A DNA stretch of 11,650 nt from positions 1 through 11,650 of the forward strand of contig JAABQR010000023.1 in assembly GCA_011391345.1 (NCBI GenBank), written 5' to 3'. The translations under genes and the position numbers were made by a program. Source of the DNA: Methanobacteriota archaeon (lineage in GTDB: Archaea > Thermoplasmatota > Thermoplasmata > UBA10834). Of this stretch, positions 1-6,187 are shown piece after piece. Numbering within the stretch: position 1 is the first letter of the stretch; each line of letters opens with the position of its first letter. Under the pieces are notes generated by a model, which was not told the DNA's origin, made no database searches, and saw only the letters and a list, made by a program, of their open reading frames with translations.

Positions 1-415
1 CCATGGTCGTCTCAGCGACGCCGTCCTCGAGTCCCAGGAACGAGACGCCGGTCTCGAGCCTCGCGCCAGCGTCGACCGCTAGCTTCGCGAGGTGTTTGTC
101 GAACGAACGCCGATCCAGCGTGTGGGACTTGAAATCGCACCGGTAGGTCCTGCCGCCAGGGGACACGAGGTCCACGTGTTCGCTCTCGCCTTGGACGAGG
201 TGTGGGGGCACTGTGAACAGTTCCTCGAGCGTCTCCCCCGCGGGGAAGATCGTGCACATCTCATCCAAATGAGGCATGAGCTCCCCGCACTGGACGGGGT
301 AGCCTATCTCCTTCCGCCTGTCGATCATGAGAACATCGATGCCTTCGCCCGCGCAGAACCTGGCCGTCGTGCTTCCAGCGGGGCCAGCACCGACTACGAG
401 GACGTCGACGTCCAA
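1..415 (-). CDS. Geranylgeranyl reductase family FAD-dependent oxidoreductase (N-terminal part, cut by window edge)
   Basis: The visible N-terminal 138 residues carry a Rossmann FAD-binding motif GAGPAG (residues 9-14), the acidic residue ending strand 2 (D32 in MIDRR), and the segment YPVQCGE (39-45), which matches the PxxCGE signature of the geranylgeranyl reductase family. A TLDRRSFDKHLA segment (99-110) fits the same family. Members reduce isoprenoid double bonds, either in archaeal ether lipids or in quinone tails. I chose a TTG start at 415 because no ATG lies nearby in frame and GGGGGAG (422-428) sits 6 nt upstream; this makes the gene overlap the methyltransferase stop by 22 nt. Lying directly behind a polyprenyl synthase and a quinone methyltransferase, it may saturate a menaquinone tail, but membrane-lipid reduction is equally possible. 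The C-terminal substrate domain is outside the window. Family confidence is high, substrate confidence low. Confidence 0.88.
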   Translation of the reverse strand, partial: MDVDVLVVGAGPAGSTTARFCAGEGIDVLMIDRRKEIGYPVQCGELMPHLDEMCTIFPAGETLEELFTVPPHLVQGESEHVDLVSPGGRTYRCDFKSHTLDRRSFDKHLAKLAVDAGARLETGVSFLGLEDGVAETTM

Positions 416-1131
416 GGCTTGCTCCCCCGGGTCATCGTGGCGCCCTTGAGCTTCAGGAACTCCGTCCCTACCTGCTCGAACCCCTTCCTCCTGAGGAGAT
501 CCTCGTACACATTCGTGGACCCGAAGGCCTCGTAAGTGTCGACGAAGGTCCTGTACGGATCCCGCGCAAGGCGCTGGTACGCGGCTGGCGTCACGGCCAC
601 GCGTGCGAGCCTCGGGACGACGTGCTTGACATGCATCTCCATGAGCTTGGCCCACGGGCCCGGCGGTGGCTTCGCGACGTCCACGATGAACGCCTGCCCG
701 CCCTCCTTGAGCACCCTTAGGATCTCGGACACCCCGGCGGGCTTGTCGAGGAAGTCCCTGAACGAGAACACGCAGAACACCTTGTCCACGGAGCCCTCGG
801 CGAGCGGTACCCTCTCGCCCAGGCCCTGCAGGAGGGTCGTCCTGTCCCCGTCCACGACGCTCCTCGATAATTCAACCAGTGACCTAGAGGGCTCGAGGCA
901 GTAGACCTGCTTGGAGTCGAGCCTCCTGGCGAACGAACCCGGGCCGGAACCTATCTCGAGGACGACATCGTCGGGCCCGGCCTTGGACGCGACCTCCCTG
1001 CGCCACTTGTCGGCCATGCCGAACGTGATGAGCGAGTTGATCCTATCATAGTCTGGCGCGAGCTCCTCGATTGCGCCGACGACCTCATCCCAGCGCTTCT
1101 GGGACATACCTGTGTGATCCATCATGTACAT
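394..1131 (-). CDS. ubiE: UbiE/MenG-type quinone C-methyltransferase
   Basis: A 245-residue class I SAM-dependent methyltransferase. The SAM-binding glycine motif is LEIGSGPGSF (residues 59-68), followed by the acidic residue E80 at the end of strand 2. UbiE/MenG hallmarks are present: YDRINSLITFGMADKWRR near residues 28-45 (family: YDxxNxxxSxGxxxxWR), FSFRDFLDK (122-130, family FGLRN), LRVLKEGG (138-145) and a C-terminal LKLKGATMTRGSK (226-238) that parallels the end of bacterial UbiE. The family methylates the ring of demethylmenaquinone or demethoxyubiquinol; with menA nearby, demethylmenaquinone is the likely substrate. The first of three close ATGs (1131, 1125, 1122) is used, 3 nt after the synthase stop; only a weak AGGG (1143-1146) precedes it. 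It is co-transcribed with its neighbours on either side, overlapping the reductase gene. Confidence 0.88.
   Translation of the reverse strand: MYMMDHTGMSQKRWDEVVGAIEELAPDYDRINSLITFGMADKWRREVASKAGPDDVVLEIGSGPGSFARRLDSKQVYCLEPSRSLVELSRSVVDGDRTTLLQGLGERVPLAEGSVDKVFCVFSFRDFLDKPAGVSEILRVLKEGGQAFIVDVAKPPPGPWAKLMEMHVKHVVPRLARVAVTPAAYQRLARDPYRTFVDTYEAFGSTNVYEDLLRRKGFEQVGTEFLKLKGATMTRGSKPWTSTSS
422..428 (-). promoter_or_regulatory. Shine-Dalgarno for the TTG start of the reductase gene
   Basis: GGGGGAG on the minus strand, 6 nt before the TTG at 415 and inside the end of the methyltransferase gene. It is the main support for a TTG start with a 22-nt gene overlap. Confidence 0.55.
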
Positions 1132-1134
1132 CGC

Positions 1135-2118
1135 CTACGAATCCCTGTTGAGCACCTTGCCGACGAGGTCCCTCAAGGACCTGCTGTATTCAGTGTCAGG
1201 AAGGGAGCCCATGTGCTGGAGCGCCTCGAGAGCATAGTACTCGCCCATGCCCTTCGCCTTCTCGACCGCGCCCGAGTCGATGACCATGGAGACGCATCTC
1301 CTAACCGATTCAGGGGAAGGGTTCTCATGCATCACCAGCTCCAGTATCTCCTTCTTGACATCCTCAGAGCTCTTGATCGCCAGCAGCGACGGGAGCGTCA
1401 GATACCCTTCCTTGAGGTCCATGCCGACCGGCTTCCCCGTCCTCTTCTCGTCCCCGGTGAAATCCAATATATCATCTGTGATCTGGAACGCGATGCCCAG
1501 GTTCAGACCGTACGCGCCGAGGCCCGAGACGACATCCATCGCCCCTCCCGCGAGGTGGGCGCCTATCATCGCGCCCGCGCGTATGGGCTCGGCGGTCTTC
1601 CGTTCCATGACCTTGACATAAGTGTCGACGGTCATCTCATTGGTATGCCGGAACCTGTTCTGCAGGACTTCACCTTCGGCGAGCCTTGCGCACGCGTCCG
1701 CGGTGGTCTGCACGACCATCTTGTCGAACATGCCCCCGAGCGAGAACGCCTTCACGAACAGGAAGTCGCCTGTGACTATTGCGCTGTGGAGCCCGTACTT
1801 CTTGTACACCGTCTCCCTGCCTCTGCGGGCAAGTCCGCCGTCGTTGATGTCGTCGTGTATCAAAGTGGCTGAGTGTATGAGCTCGAACGCGGCAGCGATG
1901 TCCACGATCCTCTGCGTGTCCTCGCCCCCGAGGCACTTGTATGAGAGCAGCGTGACCGTGGGCCTGAGCCTCTTGCCTCCCGCGCTTATCACGTGCAGGG
2001 AGGCGTCAGTGAGCGTCCGCTCTTCGGATGTGACCATATCCCGGAGCTTCTCATCGACCAGCCTGAGCTCCTTGTTGACGCCAAAATCCCATGGGGTCGT
2101 GGTCATCGAATCTCGCAT
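1135..2118 (-). CDS. Long-chain polyprenyl diphosphate synthase (all-trans, class I)
   Basis: A 327-residue trans-isoprenyl diphosphate synthase that condenses IPP onto an allylic diphosphate to build the isoprenoid tail. Numbered from the ATG at 2118, it has GGKRLRP (47-53), the first aspartate-rich motif DDIND (89-93), the second motif DDILD (215-219) and the following GKPVGMDLKEGYLTLP (228-243), all typical and complete. The residue five before the first motif is Ala84; a small residue there is characteristic of enzymes making long products, whereas short-chain and many archaeal GGPP synthases carry an aromatic. It therefore probably makes a C30-C45 quinone tail rather than the C20 lipid precursor; this is inference. 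Possible starts are TTG 2127, ATG 2118 and ATG 2106, none with a Shine-Dalgarno. A weak TATA-like element about 29 nt upstream would favour a leaderless start at 2106. Confidence 0.9.
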   Translation of the reverse strand: MRDSMTTTPWDFGVNKELRLVDEKLRDMVTSEERTLTDASLHVISAGGKRLRPTVTLLSYKCLGGEDTQRIVDIAAAFELIHSATLIHDDINDGGLARRGRETVYKKYGLHSAIVTGDFLFVKAFSLGGMFDKMVVQTTADACARLAEGEVLQNRFRHTNEMTVDTYVKVMERKTAEPIRAGAMIGAHLAGGAMDVVSGLGAYGLNLGIAFQITDDILDFTGDEKRTGKPVGMDLKEGYLTLPSLLAIKSSEDVKKEILELVMHENPSPESVRRCVSMVIDSGAVEKAKGMGEYYALEALQHMGSLPDTEYSRSLRDLVGKVLNRDS

Positions 2119-2131
2119 ATAACCCAATCGC

Positions 2132-2139
2132 TACTTAAT
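2132..2139 (-). promoter_or_regulatory. Weak TATA-like element for the leftward quinone-tail genes
   Basis: On the minus strand this reads ATTAAGTA, in an otherwise GC-rich region. Its centre is about 29 nt from the ATG at 2106 and 17 nt from the ATG at 2118. It would suit a leaderless transcript beginning at or near 2106. The match to the archaeal TATA consensus is modest. Confidence 0.3.
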
Positions 2140-2150
2140 CCTGATGGTTG

Positions 2151-2177
2151 CTGGCTCGAAACACCGCCATGAGCCAG
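2151..2177. repeat. Perfect 7-bp inverted repeat in the divergent promoter region
   Basis: CTGGCTC (2151-2157) and GAGCCAG (2171-2177) are exact reverse complements separated by 13 bp, so the half-sites repeat every 20 bp, about two turns of the helix. It lies 12 bp upstream of the weak leftward TATA-like element and about 45 bp upstream of the menA TATA box. This geometry suits a dimeric regulator binding between divergent genes. It could also be chance; a single copy is visible. Confidence 0.4.
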
Positions 2178-2221
2178 TGCGGGCCTGGAGCGTGCAATCG
2201 AAGGACGGCAATGTGCGCATG

Positions 2222-2229
2222 TTTTATAT
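2222..2229 (+). promoter_or_regulatory. TATA box of the menA promoter
   Basis: TTTTATAT is the strongest archaeal-type TATA box in the window and lies in the only intergenic space. Its centre is about 33 bp from the menA ATG, predicting a transcript start near 2252 and a leader of only a few bases. If so, the Shine-Dalgarno-like GAAGGA (2245-2250) would fall just outside the transcript and menA would be nearly leaderless. Confidence 0.65.
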
Positions 2230-2258
2230 CCATCATCCCGCAGTGAAGGACCGGTAGA

Positions 2259-3185
2259 ATGACGGATCCGAAACCCTCGAAACTCAAGATTTGGTTGGCC
2301 GAGCTGAGGGCACCCTTCTTCACGGCGGCTGTGGTGCCCACTCTGCTCGGAGCTGCGATAGCGTGGGAGTCCGCGGGGGATTTCGACCCATTGCTGTTCA
2401 TCCTTACGCTCGTGGGCGTGGTGTGCGCGCATGCGGGCACGAACGTCATCAACGACTACTTCGACTACAAGAACGGGACAGACCTGGTGAACAAGAACAG
2501 GACACCGTTCAACGGAGGCAGCCCGTTCCTCATCACCGGCGTACTGAAACCGAAGGAGGTCTACTGGGGCGCCATCGCCTTCTTCGGGGCGTGCGCGGCC
2601 ATAGGACTGTACCTCGCGTACGCCGTGTCATACTGGATCATCCCCCTAGGGGTCATAGGCATAGGCCTCGGATACTTCTACACCTCGCCTCGGCTGAACC
2701 TGGCCGCCATGGGGATCGGGGAGTTCGCCGTCGGGCTGGGCTTCGGCCCTCTCATAGTGGAGGGGGCGTACCTCGTGCAGACAGGTGAGTTCAGCTTCGC
2801 CGCGTTCCTGGCAGGCCTTCCGGTCGCGTTCCTCATCGGCCTCGTGCTCTTCATAAACCAGTTCCCGGACAGGGAAGCGGACGGGAGCGTGGGCAAGAAC
2901 CACTGGGTCGTCAGGATGGGGCTTCACAAGGCCGCGTTCTGGTACGTGGGCCTGATGGTCACGACCTTCGTGTCGGTCGTCGCCCTGTGGGCCGTCGGCA
3001 TCCTTCCGGTCTGGTCGCTCGTGGCCCTCGTGCCCGCGGCGATCGCATACAAGGCCGTCAGGATCGTCCTCGAGAAGTACGGGAGCGTGCGCGAGCTCGT
3101 GCCCGCGCAGGCGATGACCGTGCAGGTGCACCTGACGGTCGGGCTGCTCATATCCGCCGGGCTGATAGCCTCTGGGTTCCTGTGA
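2259..3185 (+). CDS. menA: 1,4-dihydroxy-2-naphthoate prenyltransferase (MenA, UbiA superfamily)
   Basis: A 308-residue membrane prenyltransferase that joins a polyprenyl tail to the naphthoate head of menaquinone. The first Asp-rich motif is NVINDYFDYKNGTD (62-75) and the second is NQFPDREAD (200-208), both intact. Hydrophobic segments between and after them fit the multi-helix UbiA fold. MenA is preferred over the archaeal lipid enzyme DGGGP synthase because the first motif continues KNGTD...NRTPFNGGSP (71-89) rather than the DxxNRPxRPIPSG typical of lipid and protoheme branches. The ATG at 2259 follows GAAGGA at an 8-nt spacing. The gene is divergent from the polyprenyl synthase, whose product it probably uses, and convergent with the complex I operon, whose last stop lies 3 bp beyond its own. 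A related aromatic acceptor cannot be excluded. Confidence 0.85.
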   Translation: MTDPKPSKLKIWLAELRAPFFTAAVVPTLLGAAIAWESAGDFDPLLFILTLVGVVCAHAGTNVINDYFDYKNGTDLVNKNRTPFNGGSPFLITGVLKPKEVYWGAIAFFGACAAIGLYLAYAVSYWIIPLGVIGIGLGYFYTSPRLNLAAMGIGEFAVGLGFGPLIVEGAYLVQTGEFSFAAFLAGLPVAFLIGLVLFINQFPDREADGSVGKNHWVVRMGLHKAAFWYVGLMVTTFVSVVALWAVGILPVWSLVALVPAAIAYKAVRIVLEKYGSVRELVPAQAMTVQVHLTVGLLISAGLIASGFL

Positions 3186-3188
3186 TGG

Positions 3189-4676
3189 TCACAATCCCAA
3201 GGGAAGGTCCGTGAATGCCTCGGCGGCTCTGAGGCACACATCCACGGTCGCGTCGAAGAACACGCCCAGGAACACGGTCATGAAGAGCGCTATGAGTATC
3301 GCGGCCATGGTCCAACGCGGCACCTTGACCTTCTCCTCGCTCCCCGAGTCCATGTACATGTACTTGATGACGCGCGCGTAGTAGTACAGGGACAGCGCGC
3401 TGTTCAGGACGGCGGCGACCGCCAGCCATATGAGCCATCCAGGACCGGGGTCGATCGAGCCGTAGACCGCGGACGAGAACAGGACGAACTTGCTCGCGAA
3501 GCCCGCGAGGGGCGGGATCCCAGCGAGGGACAGCAGGAACAGCGCCATGGCCAAGGCGAGGAACGGCGAGCGCTTCCCCAGGCCCTTGAAGTCCTCCAGC
3601 TTCTCCCCGATGGCCGCGGACCCCATGCCGGCGACCACCATGAACGCGCCTGATTTCATGAACGCATGTGTCATGATATGGAACATCGCGCCGGCGACGG
3701 CGTACTGGGTGCCGACCGGGAGCGCTATCAGCAGGTATCCCGCCTGGGCGATGGACGAGTACGCGAGCATCCTCTTGATGTTCGTCTGAGAGACGGCTAT
3801 GAGGTTGCCCACGGTCATCGTGATGATCGCGATGAGGGCGATGGCGACCTCCCAGTCCGTCTTGGTGACCACGAGGCCTATCAGGAACACCTTGAAGAAC
3901 GCCGCGAAGCCCATCTTCTTCGACGCCGCGGCCAGGAGTCCGGATATGGGCGTCGGGGCGCCCTCGTACACATCGGGGGCCCACATGTGGAACGGCACCG
4001 CGGCGACCTTGAACCCGAAGCCCGCGAGCACGAGGACGGTCGCGAGCATCGCGACGGAGTCCGAGCCCTCGAAGGACGAGAACGCGCCCTCGATGGCGGG
4101 CCCGAGCGCGGATATGCTCGTAGTCCCGGCGACACCGTAGAACAGGGATATCGCGAAGAGCGTGAGCGCCGACGAGAACCCGCCGACGATGAAGTACTTG
4201 GTCGCCGCCTCGGAAGACCTCTTCTCCCTCTTCCTGAAGCCCGAGAGGGCGAACGACGATATCCCGGCGATCTCGAGGCCCACGAATATCACGAACAGGT
4301 CCGTCGCCTCGGCCACCAGGGTCATACCCGTGACCGCCAGGAGTATGAGGGCGTAGTACTCGCCCTGGTTCCTGTCCCCGCGGACGAAGTCAGCCGATGT
4401 CAGGACCACTATGATCCCGACAGACAGGAACACAAGCGTGAACAGTCCGGAGAACAGGTCTATCTCCACCAGCGGGACGCTGCTCGCTGGCGGCGTCCAC
4501 GCGTCGAAGAACATCCACGCGACAATGGCGACCGCCACTCCCACGAGAGGCATCAGGGTTGCGACGGCCAGGAGCCTTTTGTCCTTGAACAGGTAGTCGA
4601 GGGCCGGCAGCAGGAGGGCGAACAGCACGAGGATGAGCTGCGGCATGAAGGGTTCCAGCATGTTCAATACGGTCAA
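3189..4676 (-). CDS. nuoN: Complex I proton-pumping subunit N
   Basis: A 495-residue antiporter-like membrane subunit (NuoN/ND2/FpoN), the pump module nearest subunit K. Ionisable residues of the proton path are in place: the TM5 glutamate E135 in VGLEIAG, the TM7 lysine K223 in GFGFKVAAVPFHMW, K253 in AAASKK, and the TM12 lysine K396 in GFASKF. The loop PFHMWAPDVYEGAPTP (228-243) is a strong family signature. Start choice: an in-frame GTG at 4685 lies inside the Shine-Dalgarno GGAGGT (4684-4689), so initiation there is unlikely. The TTG at 4676 has ideal 7-nt spacing; the next ATG (4661) is too far from it. It is the last gene of the operon and overlaps the nuoM stop region. No terminator is visible and menA ends 3 bp away in convergent orientation. 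Confidence 0.95.
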   Translation of the reverse strand: MTVLNMLEPFMPQLILVLFALLLPALDYLFKDKRLLAVATLMPLVGVAVAIVAWMFFDAWTPPASSVPLVEIDLFSGLFTLVFLSVGIIVVLTSADFVRGDRNQGEYYALILLAVTGMTLVAEATDLFVIFVGLEIAGISSFALSGFRKREKRSSEAATKYFIVGGFSSALTLFAISLFYGVAGTTSISALGPAIEGAFSSFEGSDSVAMLATVLVLAGFGFKVAAVPFHMWAPDVYEGAPTPISGLLAAASKKMGFAAFFKVFLIGLVVTKTDWEVAIALIAIITMTVGNLIAVSQTNIKRMLAYSSIAQAGYLLIALPVGTQYAVAGAMFHIMTHAFMKSGAFMVVAGMGSAAIGEKLEDFKGLGKRSPFLALAMALFLLSLAGIPPLAGFASKFVLFSSAVYGSIDPGPGWLIWLAVAAVLNSALSLYYYARVIKYMYMDSGSEEKVKVPRWTMAAILIALFMTVFLGVFFDATVDVCLRAAEAFTDLPLGL

Positions 4677-4677
4677 C

Positions 4678-6183
4678 TCATCCACCTCCGAATAGCCTCA
4701 TCACGATCTCCACCGCGGAGTCGATCCTCGAGAATATCAGGCCAGGGAACACACCGAACACCGCGATGAGCGCCATGAGCGCGGCGACGGGGACGTACTC
4801 GAACCAGTCCATGTCCTTCAGGTGGGACGTGTCGATCCTGTCCGTCATCGGGCCGAACATGGACCTCTGCAACGCCCATAGGTAGTAGGCGGCGGTCACG
4901 ACAACCGCCACGACCGGCACCAAGACCCACAAGGACCACTTCACGAAGGTCGCGTAGAAGACCATGAACTCCGCAGCGAAGCTGACCAGGCCCGGGAGTC
5001 CGAGGGATGCGAGGAAACCCGCGGTCATGAGCGTAGCGGCGATGGGCATGCGCTTGGACAGCCCGCCAAGCATCGGTATGAGTCTCGTGCCGCACTTATG
5101 CTGCATGACGCCGCACATCATGAACAGGACAGCGGTGACGAGCCCGTGGGCGAACATCATGAACACGCCCGCCACGATGCCCACCTGGCTCAGGGTAGCG
5201 AAGCCCAAGAGGACGAAGCCCATGTGGCTGATGGAGGAGTAGGCGACCATCTTCTTCAGGTCCTTCTGCGCGAGGCACAGCATCGCGCCGTAGACTATGC
5301 TGACGACGCCTATCACGGCCATGAGGATCGAGAGCTCGCTCGCGCCCTCCGGCAGGGAAGGTATCGCGACACGGATTATGCCGTAGCCGCCCATCTTCAG
5401 GAGTAGGCCGGCCAGGAGCACGGACCCCGCCGTGGGCGCCTCCACATGCGCGTCCGGCAGCCATGTATGGAACGGCACCATGGGCAGCTTCACGCCGAAC
5501 CCGAAGAACATCGCGGCGAATATCGCCACCTGGACGCCCTTCGCGAACCCGACGCTCTCCGCGGCGATCGCCTCCATGCTGAACGTCTGGAGCCCGGCCT
5601 CGAAGTACATCGCCATGATGGCGACCAGGAGCGCGAGGCTCGCGACATGCGTGTATATGAAGAACTTGATCGCGGCGTAGTCCTTCTTCGGGCCGCCCCA
5701 GATGCCGATCATGAAGTACATCGGTATCAGGACGACCTCCCAGAACACGTAGAACATGAAGTAGTCCAGGGAGACGAACACGCCCAGGACGCCCACTTCG
5801 AGGATGAGCATCAGGCCGAAGTACTCCTTCTGGCGCTTCTCCGTGTCCCACGAGAACAGTATCGCGAGCATGCAGAGCAGGGTCGTCAGGACGAACAGCG
5901 GCAGGCTGATGCCGTCTATCCCGACGATGTAGCTCACGCCCAGGGAGTCCGACCACGCGTACTCCTCGTAGAACTGGTAGCCGTTGTGGTATCCCGTGGC
6001 CTCGGAGGTCGGGTCCGTGACGAACTCGTATGTCATCAGGAGCGAGAGCACGAACGCGAGCGCTGAGAACGCGAGCGCGACCACGCGGGCTTGCTTGCCG
6101 TATCTTCCCAGGCCGAGCGTGACGAACGCGCCGATCAGCGGGACGAGTATCACGAGGGACAGTATCGGGATGCCTTCGAGCAT
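4678..6183 (-). CDS. nuoM: Complex I proton-pumping subunit M
   Basis: A 501-residue antiporter-like subunit (NuoM/ND4/FpoM). Recognisable features are E149 in VFWEVVLIPMYFMIG (the essential TM5 glutamate), K232 in FGVKLPMVPFHTWLPDAHVEAPT (TM7), K263 in LLLKMGGYG (TM8), and E405 in FAAEFMVF, which replaces the TM12 lysine as is normal for M. DGISLPLFVLTTLL near residues 90-103 is typical of the N-terminal part. Length and composition are usual for the family. The ATG at 6183 follows the nuoL stop by 4 nt; that TGA is embedded in a GGTGAGG sequence (6186-6192) that probably acts as ribosome-binding site, suggesting reinitiation after nuoL. In the assembled complex it sits between N and L in the membrane arm. 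Confidence 0.97.
   Translation of the reverse strand: MLEGIPILSLVILVPLIGAFVTLGLGRYGKQARVVALAFSALAFVLSLLMTYEFVTDPTSEATGYHNGYQFYEEYAWSDSLGVSYIVGIDGISLPLFVLTTLLCMLAILFSWDTEKRQKEYFGLMLILEVGVLGVFVSLDYFMFYVFWEVVLIPMYFMIGIWGGPKKDYAAIKFFIYTHVASLALLVAIMAMYFEAGLQTFSMEAIAAESVGFAKGVQVAIFAAMFFGFGVKLPMVPFHTWLPDAHVEAPTAGSVLLAGLLLKMGGYGIIRVAIPSLPEGASELSILMAVIGVVSIVYGAMLCLAQKDLKKMVAYSSISHMGFVLLGFATLSQVGIVAGVFMMFAHGLVTAVLFMMCGVMQHKCGTRLIPMLGGLSKRMPIAATLMTAGFLASLGLPGLVSFAAEFMVFYATFVKWSLWVLVPVVAVVVTAAYYLWALQRSMFGPMTDRIDTSHLKDMDWFEYVPVAALMALIAVFGVFPGLIFSRIDSAVEIVMRLFGGG
4684..4689 (-). promoter_or_regulatory. Shine-Dalgarno deciding the nuoN start
   Basis: GGAGGT on the minus strand, within the last codons of nuoM. 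It covers the in-frame GTG at 4685 and lies 7 nt before the TTG at 4676, so it points to the TTG as the real start. Confidence 0.65.
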
Positions 6184-6187
6184 GTCC

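Noticed and set aside
2259..3185. The UbiA-family gene as a digeranylgeranylglyceryl phosphate synthase for membrane lipids
   Set aside because: The first Asp motif continues KNGTD and NRTPFNGGSP as in MenA-type proteins rather than the NRPxRP form of lipid enzymes, and its neighbours are quinone genes.
3666..4769. Long open frame on the plus strand (367 codons) opposite nuoN
   Set aside because: The product is almost all Arg, Glu, His, Asp and Gly with no domain signal, typical of an antisense shadow of a GC-rich membrane protein gene; nuoN on the other strand is certain.
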